Program-made: the position numbers and the translations under genes
The notes under the pieces: model-generated
The model's database searches: none
The model's input: the letters and a program-made list of their open reading frames with translations, nothing else
Told to the model about the DNA's origin: nothing
Part shown: positions 24,582 to 37,099 of the stretch, piece after piece
How the letters are laid out: every line of letters begins with the position of its first letter
How positions within the stretch are numbered: position 1 is the stretch's first letter
Source of the DNA: Tetragonia tetragonoides
Lineage: Eukaryota; Streptophyta; Magnoliopsida; Caryophyllales; Aizoaceae
DNA: 64,000 bases
Reading direction: 5' to 3'
Assembly: GCA_038025085.1 (NCBI GenBank)
Contig: CM076143.1
Location: 13,687,501-13,751,500, forward strand

Positions 24582-25385
24582 CTAGGCAGAAGTAATTTTT
24601 AAAGGTCCTTCCTTTAGCTTGCTGCTAAATTTCTTGGCCATCGTTTCGGTATCTTCTTCTTGCCTTCGACTGACTCCTTTCTGCCATTGTTCATCGAGCA
24701 CCTCTATTCGAATTGGTGCGCACTCTCCCGTGTAGAAACTGGCTTCCAGAAAATTAGCAGTGGTTAGATGGGGCTTTTCTTCTTCCTTCACAGTTTCAAA
24801 CTTTTCGCCATTCCAAATTATTAGTATTTGGTGTAAAGTAGATGGTATACAATGATTGCTATGGATCCAATCTCTTCCTAGTAATGCTTGATAACTAGAG
24901 CTAGTATCAACTACAAAGAAGGCAGTATAGGAGATCGTATTTCCTACTTTAATTTTGACTGGTAACAGTCCTTTTGATTTAGTGGCATGTCCAGAGAAGC
25001 CATATACTGCTATGTCTGCAATTATTAAATCTTTCGTGGATTTTCCTAAAAATAGAAGGGTAGATAATGGTAATACATTCACAGCTGCTCCATTATCAAT
25101 TTCTGCTTTGATATATAGAGATTTAATATGATTATTATTTATGGCTTTTCTATCCAATAAATCTTTAAAAATTGGGTCTATGTCATGTTCACAGGTACAA
25201 GACTCAGTTTCTTCAATATCTGAGATATTTAAGTTCACATAACACCTTAAATCTAGAAGTGTATCTTCGATAAATTCATATGGAGAATCATCTAAAGTAG
25301 AAGCTAAGTTTCGTTCAAATTCTAAAGGATAAGGAGAGGACATACCTGGTTGGGCCACAAATTCGTAGGCCTCATCTTCCTCCAC
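24582..25385 (-). pseudogene. Tat aspartic protease region
   Basis: The 267-codon frame contains AEIDNGAAVNVLPLSTLLFL, in which DNGAAVN replaces the usual D(S/T)GA active site. Further on it reads SYQALLGRDWIHS, a typical gypsy protease segment. It is in frame with the gag pieces above it and the RT fingers below it, separated by stop codons. Confidence 0.8.
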
Positions 25386-26120
25386 GATCTTGTGCCATCA
25401 CGGTTGATCCTTGCTTTGTCCCTCCTGCTGGATCTCTGGATGCATGACTTCTACCATGCTAACTTCGGCTTTGCCTTCGAAATTCAAAGCCCTTTGTATT
25501 GCTTGCGTTCATGCAAACTCCTCATCATTGACGTAAATTTTGATTCCGTTATCAGAGGTATATTCATCTTCCTCTCTATCTCTCCTTTCAAACTTGCTGG
25601 AGTGGACTTTTACGTCCCTCATCTGATCGCTGAGGGTGTCAATATCCACCCCATCACTTCCCTTGCTTGAACATTCTATTTGTCCAACTTGGATTTGCAA
25701 TGTTCCTTTCGACATTGCATCTTCATCAATCTTCAATTGGTTCATGAGTGCTTCTTGCTGCATGTTCATTGCAACCTGAGCTCTTGCATGAATTAACTTC
25801 TCAGCCACCTGTGTTCGTTCCTGGGCTTTCGAAGGGATGTTCCCTAGTTGAGTCATGTTAGAGTATTGGGTATCTTCGAAGTACTCTGAAGTCCTCATTC
25901 TTTGTTGAGGTAATCCCCCTCTTAGGGAATATCTGCCCCCAACCTGCCACCTCTTCCTCCTCGATACCCTCTTCCTGCAGGAAAAACATCCGTTCGTGGA
26001 CGTTTGGGCATTCCATAACTTCGTTGATAGGCAGGTACCCAATTTGGATCATTGGGTATAAATATGTAACCGCGCCAATTTGAAGTGCAGAATATCAGAA
26101 CAATCAGGGCATAACACTTT

Positions 26121-28367
26121 CTATAGCCCCTTTAGATTGGTAGCAATTTTCGGAGTTACCACCCCTTCTGTTTCGAGAGCCTCCTTATATGTCTTATCCC
26201 TAGTATTGGTGGTCTGTTCCTTACTGACAGGCCTTACCTCTTGTTGATGCACTTCGATGTCATCAGCAGATTCTATTCCTAAGGTGACCCTTTCGATATA
26301 GGTCAACTCAACTGTTCCTAGTTCCATTTGCTTAGCAACGAACCTTCGGAATATCTGACATTGGTCAGTAGTGTGTAGTGTATTCATGTGCCACCTGCAC
26401 ATTCCTTCCAACCCTTCGTCCTTGACCTTTGGGAAGGTCAAGATACCCTTGTCTATGTATCTGTTAAACATGATGTTTGCCATCTTCGTATAGTTCGATA
26501 CCTGTAAACAAGAAATGGTAGATGTATCAATATCTATCATGTTTATTTCTAAGGTTTGTTGAAAAGGATCTTTTTCATTCTCTGTCTTAACTTCTTCGAG
26601 AAAAAACAGTTCCTTATCATCTATCTTTTTCTGTATAATATTTTGAAAATATGTACAGTCATTAGTCCTACGTGACATAGTATTATGTCATTTACAGTAT
26701 GGCTTTTTCTCTAACTCCGAATTCGAAGGTATCCTAATATTCCTAGTCCTTATAATTTTCTTATTAGCAAGTAACCAGTCAAATATCTTTTCGGTTTTCG
26801 TTGTGTCAAAGGAATATTTCTTAGGTTTTCCTCCTATTTCAACCAAAATGTCTTTCTTTCGAGTTTAGGACAAGAAAAGAGTGGTCCTTTCTTAAACTCA
26901 GTATAATCTATTTCGAATTATTCTTCAAACACCCATGGTGCTTCTACTTCGATTGCATTAAAACCTTGGTGTTTTCTTTGACTTTCTTCCCTTAGCATGT
27001 TTTCATATTGTATTGCACTTTCTGCTAATTCTCTAAAGTCGATTCTATATTCTATAGCCATATTCTCTTTAGCTAAATGTGCAAATTCTTTTTCAGGTAA
27101 ATTTGTATGACAACGTATCCTAACCCTTTTAAACCTAGACAGATATTCTTCTACTGATTATCCAGTATCTGTCGTATTCTAGCTAAATCACTCATCGAAA
27201 TGCCTGGATCGGTCCTGACAAAGTGATTTTGGAAGTGAAATTGCATTTCTTCCCAACTATGTATTGAATTTGGAGCTAGGCTTATATACCAATTAAAGGC
27301 AGTTCCAGTTAAGGAACTAGGAAACATTCAAAGTTTTAGATATTCGTTATCTGCTGCTTCTCTACATTGACATGAGAATCTAGCTACATGTTCTAAAGCA
27401 GATACATTATCTTCTCCTGAGAATAGAGTAAAATCAGGGACTCTGAATCCTCGTGAAACGGGTGTGCTCTATCTATCCAATCAGGGTAAGGCTTACTCGT
27501 TAAGGGCCTGTGTACTTTTCTTAAGGTTGGCCCATATAACCTCTCCACAATTTGTTCAATTTGTGATTGAATAGGTTCTTCTCCCATCATCCCTGGCATC
27601 GAATGGGGATATGCAGTGGGTTGTGCATTGTATGGATGATTATTAACATCATTCGTTCCATATCTTGGGTTATTAAATTGTGAATTTTTACCAAAATTAG
27701 TTGGTCTCCTTCCCTGATAATTCCCTTCGAAAGGTTGGTAGGGATTCCCCTGTCCTACAGGAATATACCCGTGTGGGTTAGCTTCAGGGTACATAGGTTG
27801 TGAAGATATATAAGATGTCCTGGGATATTCAAAAGGAATCCCAGGGATTTTATCTTTTCCTATATTATTTCTATCTCATGTAGGTCCTAAGCCTAGATTC
27901 GTATTGACTCCTGGAGATGATGTTAAATTAATAGGATTCGATGGTTGGCCTGTTTCATAATTCCTAAATGTTCGTTGAGACTCCCTAGGGAAGCCTGGTG
28001 GTGGATATCCTATAGGTGACTCGATATTATCTCCTATAGGTGTTTTATCTTTTAAAGTTCCTCCGCCCAACTATATGACCTTTTCGATGAGTTGGTTATG
28101 CTTTTCAATATGTGGCTCTAGATAAACTGTCACGTTGGTAGCCATGCTTTTCGACAAAGCTGAAAATGTGAAATTAAAGGTCTCGTTTATATTTAGTATA
28201 ATTTTACTTACTTCTCTAGCCATACTATCTTTCGAATCTGCAGCTACACTTTCTATGATTTGGTGATAAACCCTTGAAGTTTCGTGTGCTAAGGCTCTAT
28301 ATTGATCATTATACTCTTTTTGTTGGCTTTCTCGAGCAGCCAATAGAGTTTCTTTCATACATTCCAC
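26121..28367 (-). pseudogene. Tat gag, several pieces
   Basis: Pieces at 28367-28071, 28070-27876, 27794-27393 and 26678-26121 belong to gag. The retrotransposon gag domain itself (FPSSLTGTAFNWYISL) lies at about 27400-26900 and is riddled with stops. The 26678-26121 piece has GMCRWHMNTLHTTDQC, a zinc-finger-like segment. Frameshifts occur near 27455 and in the gag domain. Another open piece, 26042-25509, links gag to protease. Confidence 0.75.
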
Positions 28368-28560
28368 AAACTTCTCATAAATCTCCTGTATATCAAATTT
28401 TGATTTTCGTGGAGTATCTTCATGAGAAGATGAGCCTTGAGGTTAGGATGCTGCATTCGAAGCATTATCCTCTCTTTGGGCACTCATATCACCAGATATA
28501 TTTCCTACCTGAGACCTAGTTTGAGGCATTAAAAAGGTTTATTCGTGGAGTGTATTTCGA

Positions 28561-28577
28561 ACCCACTATGGTCGCCA
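28561..28577 (-). other. Primer-binding site of the Tat element
   Basis: The minus strand reads tggcgaccatagtgggt starting a few bases inside the 5' LTR. The tggcgac start is shared by Tat/Ogre elements. I cannot fix which tRNA it pairs with. Confidence 0.6.
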
Positions 28578-28581
28578 AATT

Positions 28582-29370
<789 letters not shown>

Positions 29371-29509
29371 CATGTGTAAAATTTCGATCAATAACTATTT
29401 TTCATTATTCTTTACATACCATATATAATTTAGAAACTCCAAAAAATAATTTGAACATAAAAATATATTGATAATTTGGTCGCCGTGCATAGCACCGGTA
29501 AAGTCCTAG
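29371..29509 (+). mobile_element. Helitron-like element, 3' end
   Basis: The resumed half of the element at 17330-18291. It ends with a small hairpin (ccgtgc-ata-gcaccgg), then taaagtc, then CTAG at 29506-29509 followed by T. Hairpin plus CTRR-type end is the Helitron 3' signature. The minus-strand copy at 49931 ends the same way (gcatggataaagtcctag). Confidence 0.7.
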
Positions 29510-31310
29510 TTACTTAAACTAGTAGATGCCGTGCGTTTCAAGAGAGTTTATTGCATGGTCCACAAGCATTTGTTCCCTCCTCTCACAATATAAGTGTAGT
29601 CCACTTTAAATTTAAATTGATAATCACCTATTTTGTGAGATGGGTAGTAATAATTCGATAGCATACAATAAATTCTCGCGTTTCACGGACGATAGTCATG
29701 TTATAGAATCTATATATTTATATACTTAATTTAAAACAAAATTATTACACCAGATCTCGTCAAATAAGCAAATGAGTTGTACACTGAGATGTTAAACGTG
29801 TAATGAGATGTATTGATGAACTGTCTCCACAGTTTTGAGTTCTTGCACCAGTACCCAGCTAGGTATAGGCAGCGCCCAAACGAGCACGGAGCATGGGTCT
29901 CACGCGTCCCCTCCCCAGCGCGGGGACTCACGTGCCCCCAATTTTTTTATTTTTGTTTGCAACTTTTCCTTCGATTTCATGTCGAATCAACTCCCTCGAG
30001 GGTTCACCATGCCCCAAATTGAACCACTTTGGATATAGGATTTTCGTTTCTTGAGTTTTCGAGTTTTTTGGGGGGTTTTCTATTTTGTTTGGTTTTTCGA
30101 TTAATTATCCATGGGGGAGGGGGAGGGGAAGGTGGTGGTTGGAGGTGGCCACGGTTGAGGTCGACGGCCGGAGTCGACCTTCACCGTGGCCGGGTGCGGG
30201 GGTGGATGGGTGGGGGAGAGGATGGTTAGGAGGATAGAGAAATTTAGGGTTAGGGTTTCGATTTGGGGATTTGGCTGGTGGGGTGGGGGAGGGTGAGGGA
30301 ACGGTGGTGGTATTTGGGCGGCGCCGATGATCGAGGGACGGTGAGGGGAAGAGAGAGAGTAAGAGAGATAAGAAGAGAGATAAGAGAAGAAAGGACAGAG
30401 GGTGACGTATGAGTGACAAATTCTCATCTAATGAGCTAGTTGTACCCAAGTTGAGTACAACTCCAAGCACACATTACCTAATGACCATCTCCCATCAGTG
30501 ACTTAAACGTACGAGCCATGATGTTTACATGACCCACTAATTAATGTGAAACGCTAAAAACTGATTAATGACTTAAATACAAATTAACACAAAGAAAGTC
30601 GAGCGCCCACGTTTCTCAACCATGCAAGCCACATCAATCCATATCACTAGCCATATCGCCCGCTGAATTGACCCTAATATACGAAATAACTCGATGTTAC
30701 AGCATCATTTACTGCTTAAGCGCAATTTATCATCAATTGCTCGCACGAGATGAGCAATGCCAAGGGGCTGACTTTGAAAGTTTCATGAGTAAATCAGTTA
30801 ATTTCTCAAGTTAATGGTGGTCTCCAAAAAGTTTGCGCTCGACAATTATATCTATTTATTTTTTCCTAAACTTTTGATTAGATAACATTTAGCCCTTCAT
30901 GTGTGTAAATAATTTTCCCCATTCAGTGGTTCACAATTGTATGTCCTATATCCATCTTACTAACACTACATTTTTCAGGGAGCTGTCAATCATGGTACAT
31001 AATAATAATAATAAAACGTTTGGGATATGAAAAAGGAAAAAGATAACCATTAATTAAGTTTGTAAAGACAATTAACTAAAGATACTATCATCCTTTCGAT
31101 GCACGGGGCATGCACATACTAGTTAATCAAAATCACACTGATATTCTCATAAAAAATCAAATTGTAATTATCATTTTGAAAAAATATTCGTAATAAATAT
31201 ATAAACATTAATACAATAGGATTATTATGGCTTATGGAACACTTTATATAATTTTTACTCTTATTAGGAGTGTTAATTAATTTTTACATATATGTTGTAT
31301 ATGATCCAAA
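29510..31310. other. Gene-free stretch
   Basis: Positions 30100-30400 are GC-rich and end in GAGA-type repeats; long minus-strand frames there are Pro/Ser-rich and I regard them as chance. A possible second Helitron-type end (gcacggggcatgcacatactag) lies at 31100-31122. Nothing else is recognised. Confidence 0.45.
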
Positions 31311-31336
31311 TGAGTAAGTCTTGTGTTAGACCAATG

Positions 31337-32863
31337 CTATGTTTGGCAAAACTAGCTGTAGCTGTAGCTGTAGCTGTGAGCTGTAACTGCAAGTTGTAAC
31401 TGTGAGCTGTGACTTTTAAGAGATGTGAGCTGTAACTGTTTCGAGTCAAGATGTTTGGCAAAATAAACTGTACCTACGAGCTGTAAGGTGTACAATAACA
31501 TAAAAGAACACAAATTATACGAAATTTTATTAAGGCATATTATGCCAAATGTTATCCTACAATTAAAAATTTGTAGCTCAAGAGACTTCTCATCCATGTA
31601 CAAGTATGTAACACCTCCAGCTATACAATACAATAATAAGAAGTTGTATATATGTAAAACAAAATCAAAACCAAGCCCCCTCTATCTACACACTACACCT
31701 ATACCCAAAATTCTTCCACAAGCAGGACCCTGACTTCCCACAAAATGGACGTTGATCATCATTATATGAGATGGATGGATGGATGGAGCAAATGTGGACG
31801 TTAGATTATATTTGTACGGCTTAGATTTTTACAACAATCTATGGTACATACAACCTCACATAAATAATCACTAGCTCTTCTCTCTTCCTTCCACCATGTT
31901 GCAGAAACCACCAACATCACTGTTGGCACCTCAATTCCCTCGATCGAGACTTTACAAATTTCTCTCTCCTTCGCCTTTTCTCTGTGATCCACCACTGCAA
32001 CGAACCACTCGAATCAGCATATCACCAGACACCAATCAAAGACAACCTAACCTCGGCGCCGGTGTAGCGGTGTTAATGGTGACCGATCGGACCACTTTGC
32101 CTAATCCGCTAACAGCTCACTCAAAACCAACCTACTATTTTCAGAGGTAACCCTCCCCGGCGAGTGGCGATGGGTCCGGAGCCGTCTCAGAGGGGTAGGC
32201 AAGAGGTGCGATCGCCTAGGGCCCATCGTTAAAAGGGCCCCATAAACATAGGGATTTATTTATATAATGACGGTTGCATTTTAGAAACATACGTGAATGT
32301 GTGGTTCAGTGGTTTCCACTTTTCAGTGTTAATAAAAGAGTACTTTTACTTTGTAAATATTTATACTTTTTTATAATTTATGGTTAATATATAAACTTTA
32401 AAATAATTTATTATATCTTCAGGATCCTTATTTTCATTTCGTCCTAGGGTCCCTAAAATATCTGAAACAGTGCTGAATGGGTCGTCCACAGGCGGGGGTC
32501 ATTTGCTGTGACATTCAAGCCTTTTAATGGGGGTTGAGAGGAGGGAGAATGGATGACAAAAATTGGGTGACATATCAGTGGCAGATAGGAACTTGCAAGT
32601 AGGAAGGGGAAGGCATTGAGAAGATGACGGGGCATGTAAGTTTGGGGAAAGGAGGGGTAAAAGGGCAAACTTGCCAACCAGAAGCTACAGCTCCAAGTTG
32701 AACGCTACATTGAGTAACGTTCACAAAATGAGCTTTTGCCCCCTTCCAAAAGTTACATCTACCTCAAAAAGCTTGTGCATCCAAACAAAACTTTTGGTAG
32801 TTTTTTTCCTTCTAAAAGCTAAAGTTCTCCCAAAAGTTCCCAAAAGCTGCGTGCCAAATATAG
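31337..32863. mobile_element. Non-autonomous TIR element with agctgtagctgt ends
   Basis: The left end ctatgtttggcaaaactagc and right end ..gtgccaaatatag form short inverted repeats, with agctgta-rich and agctaca-type sequence just inside each. It interrupts MITE R. The flanks tagaccaat and tagtccaac may be a decayed 9-bp duplication. No transposase ORF is seen. It contains the hAT MITE at 32177-32475. Confidence 0.6.
32177..32475. mobile_element. hAT-type MITE, 299 bp
   Basis: Ends cggagccgtctcag and ctgaaacagtgctg are inverted. The flanks gatgggtc (32169-32176) and aatgggtc (32476-32483) form an 8-bp duplication with one mismatch. The interior (gcgatcgcctagggccc, then aaaagggcccc) is shared with the hAT elements at 51445 and 60231. 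Confidence 0.8.
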
Positions 32864-32900
32864 TCCAACTCATAGAAAAATGGGGTCCCTATTTATAAAC

Positions 32901-33975
32901 ACAAGTGCTAAATACAACATGGATTCTGAACCAAGTACAACATTTTTGAGACAAAAAGACCCATATACCCCCTTCTAATTTAGCACTCTTCCTTGCCTTT
33001 CTCTCTCTCTCTTCCCCCAATTCCCCTTATGTTCTTCAATCAGCAACTTAACTCCCGGAATTCCAAAAAGCAACCCCACTTCAACTGAAATTGACGAGAG
33101 GTGTATCTTATTTTGGCTTCAATGTGACTTTGTTTTAAGAGCACTCTTCCTTGAATTTCCTATTGTTGCAGTTAGTCCAAAGATGTGGGCCATTTTCATT
33201 CCATTGCCGCCAAAATTAGCAATTACAATTTACATGGCAATACAGTCGCTCAAACTGAGCGACTGTGATACCATCTTGTCGCTTGAACCCGGTGACTTAA
33301 ATGAAACATGGTCGTCAAATATGGCCGACAACATTCGCATACCGTCACCACAATCCGGCGATAACATGGAATTATTGTCGCTCAAATTGAGCAACTGTAG
33401 TGCCCTGTTATCACCAACTGTTTCCAGTTTATTAGAAAAGCCGTGAGCAGATAAAAGAGTACGGTAAGTTTCCAGTTTATGTATTTTACTTGTTACTCCC
33501 AAGGAAGGCCCTCTTTTATTTACAATCTTAGTATTTACAAACTTGATGTTATGCAGAATAATGTTGATAGTATGTCTCAGTTCAAGTGTGTTGCATCTAC
33601 ATGCCTTCTAATCAGGGGCGTATCCAGTATGGAGCCTCGGGGTCCCGGATAACCAGTTTTTTTTCGGAAAATTTTGCTAAAATACCCTAATTTGAAGTTT
33701 TTTTGAAAATATTGCTAAAATACCCTAACAATTTAATTTCGGTACCCATATTATTTAATAATTCGGTTTTGGCACCCATATTATTAGTTTTCTAGATCCG
33801 ACACTGCCTTTAATTACAGTTACAATGGGTTGTTGTTGAAGAAGAGAGAGGGAACCTGGGGAGGAGAGAGAAAAAAGGAAGAAAGAGTGCAAAATCAAAA
33901 AGAGGGGCATCTAGGTCTTTTTGAATGCAAAAATGTTGTATTGTTCAAAAACCCATGTTGTATTTAGCATTCCCC
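32901..33975. mobile_element. Non-autonomous MULE-like TIR element, ~1.08 kb
   Basis: Left end acaagtgctaaatacaacat and right end (reverse complement) ggggaatgctaaatacaaca share inverted repeats that extend about 55 bp to aaaaagaccca/aaaaagaccta. The flanks tttataaac and tttacaaat are a likely 9-bp duplication with two changes, the length typical of MULEs. The 87-codon plus-strand frame inside has no recognised domain. Confidence 0.75.
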
Positions 33976-34558
33976 TTTACAAATGTAATGGTTACTTATT
34001 ATAAGTCGTGACTCTTGTTCATTAAAAAGTGACTCTCGTCTTACTAAAAATTACTGTAAAACCTTCTTAAACAAGTTTTTGTGGATCCGGAATATGAGAT
34101 TATTGTTCAAAATCTTTCTATACAGTTTTAATGTAAAACAATAGTCCAAGGTCCTTCTTACCTATTTAATTTGAAATCATTCCTAAACTCTAGAGTTAGA
34201 AAAAATGCATAAGGAAACTAACGTTATGTAACTTATATATGAAGTTAGTCTAATGTTTAAAATAATATATTTACATGACTCAATGTCAAAGGTGATAACC
34301 AAATGCGAACCCAATGATAGAATATTAACCATGAAATTCTCTCTCAACCCTAGGGGTAGGTGAGAGCCACAGAAAACCTGCGAGTGTCAGTTTTCATTAG
34401 ATTTTCCTCTTTTTGAGTGCTTTTGATCACGGAGATTCAGATTGCTCTTGATCTGTTGTCTGCGAGTGTCCTGTGGGTGTTTCCTAGGATTTTGGGGCTG
34501 TTCACTGTCTTCAGAATTCTAGGGCTCCTTGTTTTGGTTTTTGGGTGGCTTGGCTGCG

Positions 34559-35947
34559 ATGGACTCGAGATTAAAAGGGAAGCTTCATCTGACTGAGGAT
34601 GAGGAGAAGGTGATTATTGTTAAGGGGAAACGTTTAGCAGATAGTAATAAGAAGATCTCATGGATTATAGCAGGGCGGTTAATGACCCAGAAGCCTTTTA
34701 ACCGCCGTGCCTTTAAGGAGACGATCAAGAAGATTTTTTGCCCGCGTTCTGATTTGGTGATCAAGGATTTGGATTCACGGACCTTTGTTTTCCAATTCTT
34801 CAGTGATGGGAATCGAAAGTTTGTTCTTGATCACGAACCCTGGACGTTTGATAATAATCTTTTGGTGTTGAGTGAAATTAAGGGGACAGATAAACCTGAT
34901 GATCTCCAGTTTAACCGTGCCAAATTCTGGGTTAAAGTCCTGAATATTCATTTTGGGGCGCGAGACCTTGAGACAGCGGAGGTGGTGGGGAATCATATTG
35001 GAAAGTTTATTGGCTTTGATCCATCTAATGACTTTGGGTGGGAGAAGGCAATGAATATCAGGGTAGAGGTGGATATTTCTAAACCGTTAAAGAGGGGCAT
35101 GCTGATGGCATTTGAGGATGTTGAAGAGGAGTGGCTAGAGTTTAAGTATCGCTTCTTGCCTAATTTTTGCTATGCTTGTGGTAAAATTGGCCATCTTGAG
35201 AAGGAATGTGAGGTCTATGGAGAGGAAGAACTGAAGGAGTTGGGTTTACAATATGAACCATGGCTTCGTGCGACTCCAAATAAGAGTGCTAGGAGACAAT
35301 CCTTGGCTGATCGTGACAAGGAGAGGAAACTTTTTGCTGGCCTTGGTGAAGATAAACCCGCTTTGGTTCATAGGACCCATGTTTTTCATGGGAAGGCAGG
35401 TAGTGAAGCTGCAAGCAGCGATTTTGCAGGGTTGGGGGAGCAGACCCATGCTCACGCAGAGAAGAGAGAGAAGGCTAAGTCCCCTTTGGGATTGAATGAT
35501 CATGGTGGTGACGAAGTGAACCCTAGGGAGGAAGTTAGTTTGGCTGCGAAGGAGGGGATGGTTAATTTGGAGTCACCCATACGTAATCTGGGCTCGCTTT
35601 CTCTCAAAGAAAATAAAGTGAAGGTGGTGCAACAAGAGAGGGGTGATGATACTGGTTATGGTGAGCTGAAGAAACCTATGGGTGGACGTAAATTGTTCTG
35701 TAGGGCTCACGCAACGGGCAGTGAGAGGTGCTTGGAGGTGGCTAGTGAGGAGGTTGTGACTGAGTGTGGGGGTAAACGTGAGAGAGCAGGGTTGAATGTT
35801 GACGTGGTTATGCTTGATGTGGAAGAGAGATCAAAGAAAACAACCAGAGTTAAGGAGGTTAACAATGTTACTGCTATGGCTGGGGAAAAGGAGGTGTCTT
35901 CCGAATCGGTGGATGTTGGTGTTGACCAACTCCGCCGAGAGCAATGA
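34559..35947 (+). CDS. LINE ORF1 protein (DUF4283 and zinc knuckle)
   Basis: Open from the ATG at 34559 (an in-frame ATG at 34529 is also possible). The N-terminal ~200 residues match the plant LINE ORF1 DUF4283 pattern, for example ISWIIAGRLMTQKPFNRRAF and FDNNLLVLSEIKG. A zinc knuckle of the form C-x2-C-x4-H-x4-C follows (CYACGKIGHLEKEC). The C-terminal half is charged and low in structure. It would bind LINE RNA. The TGA at 35945-35947 overlaps the ORF2 ATG at 35944-35946 as ATGA. It is the only intact LINE gene here. Confidence 0.88.
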   Translation: MDSRLKGKLHLTEDEEKVIIVKGKRLADSNKKISWIIAGRLMTQKPFNRRAFKETIKKIFCPRSDLVIKDLDSRTFVFQFFSDGNRKFVLDHEPWTFDNNLLVLSEIKGTDKPDDLQFNRAKFWVKVLNIHFGARDLETAEVVGNHIGKFIGFDPSNDFGWEKAMNIRVEVDISKPLKRGMLMAFEDVEEEWLEFKYRFLPNFCYACGKIGHLEKECEVYGEEELKELGLQYEPWLRATPNKSARRQSLADRDKERKLFAGLGEDKPALVHRTHVFHGKAGSEAASSDFAGLGEQTHAHAEKREKAKSPLGLNDHGGDEVNPREEVSLAAKEGMVNLESPIRNLGSLSLKENKVKVVQQERGDDTGYGELKKPMGGRKLFCRAHATGSERCLEVASEEVVTECGGKRERAGLNVDVVMLDVEERSKKTTRVKEVNNVTAMAGEKEVSSESVDVGVDQLRREQ

Positions 35948-37099
35948 GTTTCCTAAGCCTCAACTGCGGGGGGCTGGGCAACCCCCGCGCAGTTGCTTTA
36001 CTCCGGGACTTAGTCCGGAGAGAGGCCCTGTCTATTTTGTTTTTATCAGAAATAAAATTTAGCTGACGTGAAATGGTGCATATACAAGAGAAGTTACGTG
36101 AGTGTGATGGGGTTTTCGTTGATAGTGCGGGAAGATCGGGTGGTTTGGCGTTATTGTGGAAGAGGGAGTTACGCTTGTCCCTTTTTATCACAATCGCTTC
36201 ATCATATTGATGTTCTTGTAGAAGAAGGATTGGGTTCTTGTCCGTGGCGCTTGACTGGCTTCTATGGGTGGCCGGAGGTGAATAACAGACACTTATCTTG
36301 GAAGTTGCTTGAGATTTTTGCAAGGGCTAGAAATGACCCTTGGGTTTGTATTGGTGACTATAATGAGATTTTATTTGGCAATGAGATGTATGGCAGGAAT
36401 GATAGACCAGAGAGACAAATGCAAATTTTTCGAGAGTCGGTGGATCGCTGTGGGTTGCGGGATGTGAGGTTTTCTGGTTCGATGTATACATATGATAACG
36501 GGAGGGATGGTGGAGATAATGTGCAAAGTCGTCTGGATAGAGCCATGGCTGTAGACGCGTGGATGGATCTTTTTCCATAGGCAAAACTGGTACACTTGGA
36601 GAGAGAAATATCTGATCATTCACCCATAAAGCTACTGTTGTGTGGTAATGAACAGGTTCAAAGATCATCAAAGTTATTCCGGTTCGAGCAAATGTGGGCT
36701 GAGAACAAGAAGTGTGAAGCTGTAGTAAAGGAGGCTTGGGCGTTGGGTGGCGGGTCGGCTATTAATAAGATAGGGGCCTACTCAACTGAGTTGAGCCTAT
36801 GGAGTGAGAGTGAGTACAGAGAGGTTTTCCGTGAGTTACGAAGGAAGAGAAGTAAACTGAAGAAATTGAATAAGCCAGGGATCAATGCAGTTCAAGTGGG
36901 GGAACGAAAGAAGCTTCTGCGTGATATTGAATGCCTAGTACGAGAGGAGGAACTTTATTGGCGACAACGGTCACGTGTTCTTTGGTTGTTTGCGGGTGAC
37001 AAAAACCCGTCTTTTTTCCATAAGAAGGCGTCCGCTCGCAAGCAGAAAAACACGATCAAAGCCCTCAAGTTGCCCTCGGGTGAGCTGGGGCAGTGGTGA
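35944..37099 (+). pseudogene. LINE ORF2, endonuclease domain, broken
   Basis: ORF2 starts MSFLSLNCGGLGNPRA, the usual start of plant LINE endonucleases. A TGA near 36064 and frameshifts after about 36180 break it. Other frames carry WRLTGFYGWPEVNNRH and WVCIGDYNEIL, then YDNGRDG and SRLDRAM, which are endonuclease motifs. The frame at 36596-37099 carries SDHSPIKL, the final catalytic motif. The domain would nick target DNA. Confidence 0.82.

Larger units (their letters stand above)
31316..34080 (+). mobile_element. MITE family R, copy 1, split by two insertions
   Basis: Pieces at 31316-31336, 32864-32900 and 33976-34080, when read together, follow the uninterrupted copies at 45366-45513 and 53331-53486: caagtcttgtg..gacc.a, ctca.agaaaaat.gggtc.., ttattataagtcgtgactct, cttcttaaacaagttttt. 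Terminal inverted repeats resemble caagtcttgtgtgaga. The gaps are filled by the elements at 31337-32863 and 32901-33975. Confidence 0.75.

Noticed and set aside
30101..30470. Overlapping Pro/Ser-rich minus-strand ORFs
   Set aside because: Two frames are open at once over GC-rich, GAGA-type DNA; no domain is seen.
33183..33502. Facing ORFs of 87 and 90 codons in the MULE-like element
   Set aside because: Mirror-image frames over the same DNA without transposase motifs.
35246..36671. Minus-strand ORFs opposite LINE ORF1 and ORF2
   Set aside because: Shadows of the coding strand with no domain of their own.
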